A stretch of 64,000 bases of DNA from Ignavibacteriales bacterium (GTDB taxonomy: Bacteria; Bacteroidota; Ignavibacteria; Ignavibacteriales; Ignavibacteriaceae), in NCBI GenBank assembly GCA_016709765.1, contig JADJMD010000012.1:124001-188000 (forward strand), written 5' to 3'. Position numbers and translations under genes: made by a program. Positions 1 to 8,013 of this stretch are shown in pieces. Under the pieces are notes generated by a model. That model ran no database searches, was not told where the DNA came from, and saw only the letters and a list, made by a program, of their open reading frames with translations. Position 1 is the first letter of the stretch. Each line of letters starts with the position of its first letter.

Positions 1-2
1 AA

Positions 3-464
3 TCTGATTCAGAAGAAAAAATAAAATCACTGGAGGCTGAAGTTAATCAATACAAAGAATTAATGTTAAGAAAAGCTGCGGAATTTGAAAACTATAAACG
101 CAGAACAGAAAATGACCAGCTTAATTTATTAAAATATGCTGCCGAATCATTAATAATTAAACTACTTCCGACTCTTGATGATTTAGAAAGATCGCTTGAA
201 CATTTTAATGAAGAAAACGATATTAAAAAAGTAAAAGAAGGCGTCCAGCTTATCTATAATAAATTCATCAAAACGCTTGATGAACAGGGCATAAAAAAGA
301 TAGAATCAATTGGGCAGCCGTTTAGTGTAGAATTTCACGAAGCATTAATGCAACGGGCCGATGATTCAGTTCCACCTTACACAGTAATTGATGAATTAGA
401 AACTGGATATATGTATAAAGATCGTGTAATAAGACACGCAAAAGTTATTGTTAGTGAAGAGTAG
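3..464 (+). CDS. grpE: Nucleotide exchange factor GrpE (5' end cut by window edge)
   Basis: GrpE releases ADP from DnaK and works with DnaJ in the cytoplasmic Hsp70 cycle. The reading frame is open from base 3, so the true start lies before the window; the Met at 63 is internal. The visible part begins in the coiled coil (acidic and lysine-rich, with 'AAEFENYKRR') and runs into the C-terminal beta domain ('GVQLIYNKF', 'FHEALMQ', 'GYMYKDRVIRHAKVIV'), the usual GrpE ending. dnaJ follows 32 bases downstream in the same direction, which supports the call. An hrcA or dnaK gene may lie upstream but cannot be seen. Confidence 0.95.
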   Translation, partial: SDSEEKIKSLEAEVNQYKELMLRKAAEFENYKRRTENDQLNLLKYAAESLIIKLLPTLDDLERSLEHFNEENDIKKVKEGVQLIYNKFIKTLDEQGIKKIESIGQPFSVEFHEALMQRADDSVPPYTVIDELETGYMYKDRVIRHAKVIVSEE

Positions 465-496
465 TTTTTATATCAAAGAGAAAGACAAAGAAATTA

Positions 497-1651
497 ATGA
501 CTAAAAGAGATTATTACGAAATACTTGGTGTAGCAAAAAACGCAACAAAAGATGATTTGAAAAAAGCTTACCGTAAGCTTGCAATGCAATATCATCCGGA
601 TAGAAATCCAGGTGATAAAGAGTCAGAGGAAAAATTTAAAGAAGCAGCAGAAGCATATGAGATTTTAAATAATGATGATAAGAGAGCAAAGTATGATAGA
701 TTTGGCCACGATGGAGTTAGAGGCAGCGGTTATGGCTCGCAAGGATTTTCGGATATAAATGATATCTTCTCTCACTTTTCGGATATTTTTGGAGCCGGCG
801 GCGGTTCTTCAATATTTGATGACTTTTTTGGCGGCGGACAGCAGCGTGGAAGACAACGTGGGCACGGAACACCTGGTTCTGATTTAAAAGTAACTTTAAA
901 ACTTAAGTTGGAAGAAATTGCCGAAGGTGTTTCAAAAAAAATAAAAGTAAAAAAACAAGTTAAGTGCGATAAATGTAGCGGCAGCGGTGCTGAAGCAAAT
1001 ACGCCTAAAAAGAAATGTCCAATTTGTAATGGCTCTGGAGAAATCAGATCTGTTTCTCGATCGGTATTTGGGCAATTTGTTAACATTACTGCTTGTGCAA
1101 ATTGTAATGGTGAAGGCGAAGTGATTGATACTCCTTGTAAAAAGTGTATGGGCGATGGAAGAATTAATGATGACATAATGGTCAATATTGATGTGCCTGC
1201 TGGAGTTCACGAAGGTAGTTATATGACAATGCGTGGTGAAGGTAACGCCGGAAAACGAGGAGGTCATTCAGGAGATATAATTGTTGTTTTTAAAGAAGAA
1301 GAACATGAGTATTTTGTTAGAGAAGAGGATGATATTGTTTATGATTTGACAATCACTTTTCCCGAAGCGGTTTTAGGAACTGAAGTAGATGTTCCAACAC
1401 TTGTTGGAAAAGCAAGATTAAAAATTGATTCAGGTACACAATCAGGCAAGCTTTTAAAGATGCGCGATAAGGGAATTAAACATTTAAATCATTCCGGACG
1501 CGGCGATCAAATAGTAAGAGTTGTTGTTAATATTCCACAAAAGCTTAGTAACAAGGAAAAGGAATTGTTAAAAGAACTTGCTGAACAGCCAAATTTTAAA
1601 ACGTCTGATAAAGAAAATGACAAAGGTTTTTTTAGGAGATTTGGTTTATAA
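497..1651 (+). CDS. dnaJ: Chaperone protein DnaJ
   Basis: Hsp40 co-chaperone that delivers substrates to DnaK and stimulates its ATPase. At 384 aa it is the normal length for a type I DnaJ. Domains in order: J domain at residues 1-70 with the HPD triad at 33-35; a Gly/Phe-rich linker (about 72-130); four CxxCxGxG zinc-finger repeats at about 157-221 (CDKCSGSG, CPICNGSG, CANCNGEG, CKKCMGDG); then the C-terminal substrate-binding domains. The start is the first ATG after grpE and gives the typical 'TKRDYYEILGV' N-terminus. It is probably cotranscribed with grpE. Confidence 0.98.
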   Translation: MTKRDYYEILGVAKNATKDDLKKAYRKLAMQYHPDRNPGDKESEEKFKEAAEAYEILNNDDKRAKYDRFGHDGVRGSGYGSQGFSDINDIFSHFSDIFGAGGGSSIFDDFFGGGQQRGRQRGHGTPGSDLKVTLKLKLEEIAEGVSKKIKVKKQVKCDKCSGSGAEANTPKKKCPICNGSGEIRSVSRSVFGQFVNITACANCNGEGEVIDTPCKKCMGDGRINDDIMVNIDVPAGVHEGSYMTMRGEGNAGKRGGHSGDIIVVFKEEEHEYFVREEDDIVYDLTITFPEAVLGTEVDVPTLVGKARLKIDSGTQSGKLLKMRDKGIKHLNHSGRGDQIVRVVVNIPQKLSNKEKELLKELAEQPNFKTSDKENDKGFFRRFGL

Positions 1652-1711
1652 TTAAACAGTAATTGTTAACTTTCTTAGTAAAATAAATTAAAGGTATTAC
1701 TCGGGGGCAAA

Positions 1712-2209
1712 ATGCTCGAGGGAATTTCTAAAAAAATAGGATTAACGCAAACTGAATTAAAAATCTCCTTGTTTGTAATTATAGTTTTTATAGTTGGATT
1801 AACATACAAAGTATTTGTTGACAAACAGGAAACAGTTTCTTATCAGATTTTTGATTATTCTGAAGAAGATGAAAAGTTTAATAATTCTAGTAAAGTCGCT
1901 GATTTAGATAATTCTAAAAAAAGTGATGATAAAGAGGTTGACTATAAGCAGGAAGTTTTAGATTTTAACACTCAAAGTTTTGATAATATTCAGAAAAAAA
2001 CTTTGCCTGCAGAAAAAAGTATTAATCTGAACACTGCCAAGGTTAGTGAACTGGTTAATTTACCAGGAATAGGGCAAAAAACGGCTCAAAATATTATTGA
2101 TTATCGTGAACAAAATAAACGATTTAGAAACATTAATGAGCTGTTGAATGTAAAAGGCATTGGCGAAAGCAAATTATCTAAAATTAAAAAGTACATTTTT
2201 ATTGATTAA
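1712..2209 (+). CDS. Membrane-anchored ComEA-like helix-hairpin-helix protein
   Basis: 165 aa. One membrane segment at about residues 18-34 is followed by a polar, acidic linker. The C-terminal helix-hairpin-helix pair at about 103-163 has 'INLNTAKVSELVNLPGIG' and 'LLNVKGIGESKL', the ComEA-type double-stranded DNA-binding fold. ComEA binds incoming DNA during natural transformation, and this protein would present the domain outside the inner membrane. A GGGGG Shine-Dalgarno sequence lies just before the ATG. The linker is longer than in the smallest ComEA proteins. A role in DNA uptake is inference; HhH anchors also occur in proteins with no competence role. Confidence 0.8.
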   Translation: MLEGISKKIGLTQTELKISLFVIIVFIVGLTYKVFVDKQETVSYQIFDYSEEDEKFNNSSKVADLDNSKKSDDKEVDYKQEVLDFNTQSFDNIQKKTLPAEKSINLNTAKVSELVNLPGIGQKTAQNIIDYREQNKRFRNINELLNVKGIGESKLSKIKKYIFID

Positions 2210-2240
2210 CGTTTAACATTATATTTTTTCCGGAGGAAAA

Positions 2241-2810
2241 ATGTTTTCCAAAAACTCGAAGAATGATGATCCTTGGTACATCCACGCTGGCTTATATTTA
2301 GTTGTCGCCATCCTTACCTTTCTTTTAATTAAAGTTGCGGTTATTGATCCTTCTGCTGAAGTTGAAGCTGAAAAATATTTCAAGAATGAAACAAGAATGA
2401 GAATGTCAAATCTTAAAGAAGCACAAATTCTTTTCCAAAAAAAGAATGGAGCTTTTAGCGGTGATTTGGATAAGCTGATTAACTTTGTTAAGAATGATAG
2501 ATTTGTTGATAGCATTGTTAATGCATTTGATTCACTTACCATGAAACCTGCAAATCCTTTTAATAACTTATCCGATGGTACTTTTACACCTGACAGTCTA
2601 TACTACTCACCAAAGACTTTTGAAAGATTTGTCATGAAAATTGATAGTTCGGAAGTTACCGATTCTGTTGTTACACCTTCCGGAAAATTTTTAAGACTTG
2701 ATAAGAAAAAGGTTATTGGAACAAAATATTATATTGAAGATCCAAACGGTTATGGAACCATAGGAAGTATTGATAATGATGCTTTGAAAAACACAGCATC
2801 CTGGGAGTAA
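2241..2810 (+). CDS. Single-pass membrane protein of unknown function
   Basis: 189 aa; family not recognised. A short polar N-terminus is followed by one membrane segment at about 13-34, then a region rich in charged residues ('EAEKYFKNETRMRMSNLKEA'), and a C-terminal domain with scattered Tyr/Gly/Asn. The layout of an N-terminal membrane helix running into a helical stretch recalls pseudopilins, but no prepilin peptidase site (G followed by FTLIE) is visible. A GGAGG site lies directly upstream of the ATG. It sits between a ComEA-like gene and a PilM-like gene, with small gaps, so the three may form one functional unit. The pilus or uptake link is inference. Confidence 0.7.
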   Translation: MFSKNSKNDDPWYIHAGLYLVVAILTFLLIKVAVIDPSAEVEAEKYFKNETRMRMSNLKEAQILFQKKNGAFSGDLDKLINFVKNDRFVDSIVNAFDSLTMKPANPFNNLSDGTFTPDSLYYSPKTFERFVMKIDSSEVTDSVVTPSGKFLRLDKKKVIGTKYYIEDPNGYGTIGSIDNDALKNTASWE

Positions 2811-2821
2811 TCTGAAAATTA

Positions 2822-3748
2822 ATGACTGGATTTGAAAATCATATCGGGTTTAATATATCCAGTTCTAAACTGCAAGTTGTTGAAATAAATTATTCAGATG
2901 ATCAATTCAAGTTGGTTAATGTTGATGAAACTTATTTTAATGATCAGATAGATTTTGAAAATGATAAAGAAACAAAAATTAGCGCCCTACTTCAGGGCGC
3001 TTTTGATGAACTGCTGATCAAAAAGAATTTTAAAAGTACAGCCGTCTCGTTTACTCTTCCATTCGAACTTTTTCACACAATGCAAATGCCTTACGATACA
3101 ACGCTTTTGTATCAAGATTTGCTTGATGAATTTAAATGGGAACTATCAGTACTCTACCCTTTCATTTCTACAAAAAATTTAGTTATTCAGTATTTTGAGA
3201 TTGAGAAGGGGCATTTCAATGAAACAAGTTCTGCATTAGTTTTTGCTATCCAGCGAAGATATTTACAGATGCTCGATTCATTTTGTAAAAGAAATAATCT
3301 CAAACTAAAATTTATAGATAACCTTCACATAGCAGCTGAAAGGTCTTTATCTGTTAGTAATGCAATCGTTTATAAAGGATTAACTCTAAGCATTTATTTC
3401 AACAGTAAATTTCTCTCACTTTTTTATGCGTTTAACGGCAAACCGCTATATTTTAAAGTAATTCCCTTAAATGATGCTGGAGAGATAACAAATCATCTAA
3501 TTAAAGAAACATCCCATTCATCTATCCTTAATGTAAAACGAGAACAGATAGAAGCAGCATTTATTTCTGGTGATGAAATAACAGGTGCCATTGTTCAAAC
3601 ACTTAAAAAAACATTGGGTTTGGATTTCACTCTATTCAACCCCTTTGATAAAATAAGACCAGTACCCGATCTTTACGAAAGTAAGTTGTACTTAGAAAAG
3701 TATAACTCCTTTGCCTCTGCAGCAGGAATTGCTTTTAGAATTGCCTAA
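2822..3748 (+). CDS. PilM-like (actin-fold) protein, putative
   Basis: 308 aa, no signal peptide, predicted cytoplasmic. The N-terminus ('IGFNISSSKLQVVEI') resembles the first beta-strand pair of PilM/FtsA actin-like ATPases. The segment 'FTLPFELFHTMQMPY' followed by 'LLDEFKWELSVLYPF' matches the PilM layout, where a helix follows the strand pair. The C-terminus contains a Gly/Ala-rich stretch ('FASAAGIAFR') like the last actin-fold motif. PilM links the inner-membrane PilNOP platform to the pilus machinery. No pilN, pilO or pilQ is next to it here, so a GspL-like or stand-alone role is possible. The assignment rests on remembered motifs and is moderate. Confidence 0.5.
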   Translation: MTGFENHIGFNISSSKLQVVEINYSDDQFKLVNVDETYFNDQIDFENDKETKISALLQGAFDELLIKKNFKSTAVSFTLPFELFHTMQMPYDTTLLYQDLLDEFKWELSVLYPFISTKNLVIQYFEIEKGHFNETSSALVFAIQRRYLQMLDSFCKRNNLKLKFIDNLHIAAERSLSVSNAIVYKGLTLSIYFNSKFLSLFYAFNGKPLYFKVIPLNDAGEITNHLIKETSHSSILNVKREQIEAAFISGDEITGAIVQTLKKTLGLDFTLFNPFDKIRPVPDLYESKLYLEKYNSFASAAGIAFRIA

Positions 3749-3764
3749 TTACTTTTAAAATTAT

Positions 3765-4319
3765 ATGAGAATGAGAATCATATCCGGCATCTTTAAAGGA
3801 AGATTGATTAACGTTCCTCAATCCAAAGAAATTAGACCAACAACAGACAGAGTTCGAGAAACACTTTTCAATTTATTAAATAATAGAATAGATTTTGATG
3901 GAATTGAAATACTCGATTTTTATTCCGGATCAGGATCACTCGGCTTGGAATGTATCAGCCGTGGTGCTTTGCACGTAACTTTTATTGAAAGAAATTTTCA
4001 GATATACAAAAATCTTATCGATAATATTAAATCACTTGGAGTTGAGAATAATTGTAAAGTTGTAAAATCTGAGGCAGTTGATTACTCTAAACGAATACCG
4101 GAAAAACAATATGAGTTAATCCTAGCTGATCCGCCCTTCTTTAATGATGATATTTACAAAGTTGTTGAGAATATTAAATCTAATGGATATCTTAAGCAAG
4201 ATGCCAGAATGATAATTGAGAGATCAATCCAAACAAAGCAAAAGGATATTGATAATTTTAATGTTGAACCGTTTAAAATAATAGGTGACGCTTGTCTATA
4301 CGAAATTTTTTCTACTTAA
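3765..4319 (+). CDS. rsmD: 16S rRNA (guanine(966)-N(2))-methyltransferase RsmD
   Basis: Methylates G966 of 16S rRNA in the 30S subunit using SAM. At 184 aa it is the normal family length. The N-terminal 'RIISGIFKGRLI' and 'IRPTTDRVRETLFNLL' are family signatures. The SAM-binding motif is 'LDFYSGSGSLGLE', and the catalytic motif is DPPF (in place of the commoner DPPY). A second ATG two codons downstream could be the real start. The last 28 bases overlap the next gene. rsmD is usually next to coaD; here coaD lies 5.2 kb away, beyond three secreted-protein genes. Confidence 0.95.
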   Translation: MRMRIISGIFKGRLINVPQSKEIRPTTDRVRETLFNLLNNRIDFDGIEILDFYSGSGSLGLECISRGALHVTFIERNFQIYKNLIDNIKSLGVENNCKVVKSEAVDYSKRIPEKQYELILADPPFFNDDIYKVVENIKSNGYLKQDARMIIERSIQTKQKDIDNFNVEPFKIIGDACLYEIFST

Positions 4320-6385
4320 TTGTACTGCTTTTTATTATCCCTACCGACATCTTCAGCCAATTATACCAAAGACAAATTAACAATCCGATTTTTACAAATG
4401 GAACATCCGAATATCAGAATATATTATCCGGTGGATTCAATAACATTGAGCATCAATTTGTGGATATTGATAGCGACAGCGATTTTGACCTCTTTTTTTT
4501 TAATAGCGATGGAACATTTGGATTATTAAAAAATGAAGGGAATCCAAGTGAACCGGAATTTGTCTTGTCTTTGGATACTATTCCAGGTTTAAAATTGTTG
4601 GATTGGTTTTATTTTTTTGATGCAGACTTTGATAATGACTTTGATTTTTTTACAAGTAATGGTGGATACATCACATATAATAAAAATACTGGTTCCGCTG
4701 CAACACCTTTTTTTGAAAATAGCATTGATACTCTTAAGGATAATCTCGGACAAAATATCCCAAATGAAACAGGCAGTAATCCAATACTTGCAGATATTGA
4801 TGGAGATAATGATTATGATTTTTTTCTTGGAAACTCGGCAGGTACCATTACTTATTATGAAAACATTGGAACAGCACAAAATTTTTCATTTAAGTTTATT
4901 ACAAATTTTTGGCAGAACATTTTAATTATTGGAACATCAGCAAATTCAGAATTCAGACACGGTGCAAGTTCTTTGGAGTTTGCTGATATTGATAGTGATA
5001 ACGATTTAGATTTAATTTGGGGAGATTTTTTTAGTAATAGCCTTTATTTGTTGACCAATTCAGGCACTGCGACCGTTCCCAACATTCAACTTACATCAAC
5101 TATCTATCCGATAAATGAAGATAGTGTAAACACCAGTGGATTCAATATGCCGCGTTTGGTTGATATTGATTCAGACAAAGATTTAGATTTATTTGTTTCC
5201 GTGCTTTACGATCCAAGTGTGCCCCAATCGCTTATGTTTTATGAAAATCAGGGGAACCAATTTAATCCGAACCTCAGGAAAATCACTGAGGACTATCTGA
5301 AAACACTTGATGTAGGAAATAATAGTTATCCTGTATTTGTAGATATTGATGCAGATAGTGATCTGGATATATTTATTGGTGCATTAAAAAATCCGTTGGG
5401 CTCAATTTATTTTTTTAGAAATGATGGCTCACCAATTTCACCACACTATAATCTTCTTACTGAAAATTTTTCAAATATTACCGGTGATCTTTCGGTAGTA
5501 CCAGCATTTGGAGATGTTGATGGAGATGAAGATTATGATCTTTTTATTGGAAAATTTGATGGAAAGATATCATACTATAAAAATATTGGGACAAAGTTTA
5601 TTCCTGATTTTGTACTTGAGGGAATTTTAACCGATATAAATTTACTTCCCATAGATATTGGAACTTCATCCACTCCATTTATTAAAGATATCGATATAGA
5701 CGGTGATTTGGATTTAATTATTGGAGGTTTTAATGGCAGAATAACATTTTATAAAAATGTTGGTTCACAAACTTCCCCAGCCTACGAATTACAGCAAAAT
5801 TATTTCTCTGGAATTGATGTCGGAGATAACAGTGCACCGTTTCTTATTGATTATGATAATGATGGGGATAACGATTTATTCTCAGGCAGCAGAGATGGAA
5901 ATATTTTTTACTTCGAAAATGCGGGAAATGATTTTACACCGATTTGGACACTTAAAAACAATCTTATTACTGAATTAAATTTTGGAGGTAATTCAGTTCC
6001 AAATTTAATTGATATTGACAACGATTCAGATATCGATTTAATGTTTGGAAATATTAAAGGGGGGCTTTATCTTTACAACAACCTAACGATATCCGATATC
6101 AAAGACTGGGATACTAAGCCGATAGAATTTTTACTTCTTACAGCATATCCCAACCCTTTTAATCCGTCAACAATAATCAGTTTTGATTTACATGAATCCG
6201 AATTGATTTCGCTTGCCGTTTACAATGCTCTTGGCGAAAAAGTTAGCGAATTATTTAATGGGTTCATGCATTCCGGAAGTCATCAATTAAGCTTTGATGC
6301 TGCCGGTTTTCCTGCAGGTGTATATTTTATAAATCTGCGAACTTTGAAATCCGGTGTAACGATTAAGATTGTTTTATTAAAATAA
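4292..6385 (+). CDS. FG-GAP/VCBS-repeat T9SS-secreted protein
   Basis: 697 aa, exported. Signal peptide at about 1-22 (hydrophobic core 'FFYLIVLLFIIP'). The body carries ten acidic calcium-binding repeats of the DxDxDxDxD type (for example 'DIDGDNDYDFFLG', 'DVDGDEDYDLFIG'), as in FG-GAP/VCBS beta-propellers. The C-terminal T9SS type A sorting domain begins near 'YPNPFNPST' (about residue 615) and ends in 'IKIVLLK'. The start is TTG: no ATG would keep the signal peptide, and AGGTGA lies three bases upstream inside rsmD. The ligand or adhesion role is unknown. Confidence 0.85.
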   Translation: MSIRNFFYLIVLLFIIPTDIFSQLYQRQINNPIFTNGTSEYQNILSGGFNNIEHQFVDIDSDSDFDLFFFNSDGTFGLLKNEGNPSEPEFVLSLDTIPGLKLLDWFYFFDADFDNDFDFFTSNGGYITYNKNTGSAATPFFENSIDTLKDNLGQNIPNETGSNPILADIDGDNDYDFFLGNSAGTITYYENIGTAQNFSFKFITNFWQNILIIGTSANSEFRHGASSLEFADIDSDNDLDLIWGDFFSNSLYLLTNSGTATVPNIQLTSTIYPINEDSVNTSGFNMPRLVDIDSDKDLDLFVSVLYDPSVPQSLMFYENQGNQFNPNLRKITEDYLKTLDVGNNSYPVFVDIDADSDLDIFIGALKNPLGSIYFFRNDGSPISPHYNLLTENFSNITGDLSVVPAFGDVDGDEDYDLFIGKFDGKISYYKNIGTKFIPDFVLEGILTDINLLPIDIGTSSTPFIKDIDIDGDLDLIIGGFNGRITFYKNVGSQTSPAYELQQNYFSGIDVGDNSAPFLIDYDNDGDNDLFSGSRDGNIFYFENAGNDFTPIWTLKNNLITELNFGGNSVPNLIDIDNDSDIDLMFGNIKGGLYLYNNLTISDIKDWDTKPIEFLLLTAYPNPFNPSTIISFDLHESELISLAVYNALGEKVSELFNGFMHSGSHQLSFDAAGFPAGVYFINLRTLKSGVTIKIVLLK

Positions 6386-6398
6386 ATAAGGTTACACG

Positions 6399-8006
6399 AT
6401 GAAAATTCTTTTATTCATGCTATGGATGGCATTTGCATTTCCAAACTTTGCTCAATCGAGTATTGAGCTAGTTTCTAACTTCAATCCATATCCCTCAATA
6501 GGTTACAATGATATTTGGGGATATGTTGATCCATTGGGAAATGAATATGCATTACTTCTTACACAACATGGAACTTCAATAGTTAGTCTGATAAATCCTT
6601 CAAACCCCGTGGAAGTCAAGTTTATTCCTGGTCCTCCTTCAATTTGGCGAGACGCAAAAGTACATGGAACTTATGCTTATGTTGTCACCGAAGCAACAAG
6701 TACGGGGAGAGGGTTGCAAATTATTGATCTTTCTCAATTACCAAATGATGCAACATTAGTAGCAACAAATGAAACATGGTTTACACGCGCCCATAATATT
6801 TTTATTGATAACGGTTATGCATTTGTTATCGGAACAAACGGAAGTGGTGGAATGCATATTTTAGATTTAAGCAATCCAACAAATCCAACCAGAACAGCAT
6901 ACTACGCGGGCAGCGGGTATATACATGATGTTTTTGTTTGGAATGATACTGTAGTCGCTTGTGCTGAAGATTCGTATGATCTTATTGATATAACAAATAA
7001 AAGTAATCCTGTCTTGATTTCAGTTAGTCAAAGTTTACCTGGTATATATGCACACAGTGGTTGGATGACCGAAGACAAAAGATATTTTATTGGTTGTGAA
7101 GAGTTTGATCAGAGAGATATTACAGTTTGGGATTTACAAGATAGATCTAGCTGGGATCTCGTGATTCCGAACTGGCAACTACCAAACCCAAATCCCGGCA
7201 GTGGTGATCCAGTGCATAATCTTTTTGTGAAGGGAAACTACGCTCACATATCATATTATAAACATGGTTATGCTGTGTTAGACATTTCCGATCCAACACA
7301 ACCAATATTAGCAGCCAACTATGATACTTATCCTTCAAACACAGGAACTTATGAGGGAGCTTGGGGTTGTTATCCTTTTCTTCCTTCAGGTAATACAATA
7401 ATATCAGATATAGAAACTGGGTTATACGTTCTACATTTTAATGCCATAGTTCCTGTTGAGCTTAGTTCATTTTCAAGTAATGTATTAGGAAATTCAGTTG
7501 TTCTTAATTGGGAAACGAAAACTGAAACGAATAACCAGGGGTTTGAGATTCAAAGAAAATCAGGCAATGATTTTTTTACGGTTGGTTTTGTTAACGGAGC
7601 TGGAACTACAACTGAACCCAAAGTTTACTCATTCACCAATGAAAATATAGTTGAGGGTACTTACGAGTACCGGTTAAAACAGTTAGATTTTGATGGAAGT
7701 TTTAGTTATTCCGAAGTGATTAAAGTTGAAGTATATTCAACTACCTCGTTTCAGATTCAACAAAACTATCCAAACCCGTTTAATCCTACTACCAAAATAA
7801 AATTTTCCATTCCTGAAAGTGGATTTGTAAACATCTCTGTTTATAATTCTCTTGGCGAAAAAGTAAGAGAACTTGTAAATGAAATAAAAAACTCTGGAGT
7901 TTTTGAAATAAATTTCAACGCTGGTAATCTTTCATCAGGGGCATACTTTGCTAGAATACAATCAGGAAATTATTCCAACATTATTAAAATGAATTTGATT
8001 AAATGA
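6399..8006 (+). CDS. Choice-of-anchor B family T9SS-secreted protein
   Basis: 535 aa. Signal peptide at about 1-18. The N-terminal 330 residues are an LVIVD-repeat propeller matching the choice-of-anchor B family ('WRDAKVHGTYAYVVTEA', 'RAHNIFIDNGYAFV', 'HSGWMTEDKRYFIGCEE'). A linker module of about 95 aa starts at 'PVELSSF' (about 352) and is shared with three other secreted proteins in this window. A C-terminal T9SS sorting domain starts at 'QNYPNPFNPT' (about 454). It lies 13 bases after the FG-GAP gene and 7 bases before the next, so these three are probably one transcript. Molecular function is unknown. Confidence 0.85.
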   Translation: MKILLFMLWMAFAFPNFAQSSIELVSNFNPYPSIGYNDIWGYVDPLGNEYALLLTQHGTSIVSLINPSNPVEVKFIPGPPSIWRDAKVHGTYAYVVTEATSTGRGLQIIDLSQLPNDATLVATNETWFTRAHNIFIDNGYAFVIGTNGSGGMHILDLSNPTNPTRTAYYAGSGYIHDVFVWNDTVVACAEDSYDLIDITNKSNPVLISVSQSLPGIYAHSGWMTEDKRYFIGCEEFDQRDITVWDLQDRSSWDLVIPNWQLPNPNPGSGDPVHNLFVKGNYAHISYYKHGYAVLDISDPTQPILAANYDTYPSNTGTYEGAWGCYPFLPSGNTIISDIETGLYVLHFNAIVPVELSSFSSNVLGNSVVLNWETKTETNNQGFEIQRKSGNDFFTVGFVNGAGTTTEPKVYSFTNENIVEGTYEYRLKQLDFDGSFSYSEVIKVEVYSTTSFQIQQNYPNPFNPTTKIKFSIPESGFVNISVYNSLGEKVRELVNEIKNSGVFEINFNAGNLSSGAYFARIQSGNYSNIIKMNLIK

Positions 8007-8013
8007 GAGTAAA

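Noticed and set aside
772..1185. Antisense reading frame across dnaJ
   Set aside because: It lies fully inside dnaJ, which has all its motifs, and the antisense product has no domain or signal; a shadow frame.
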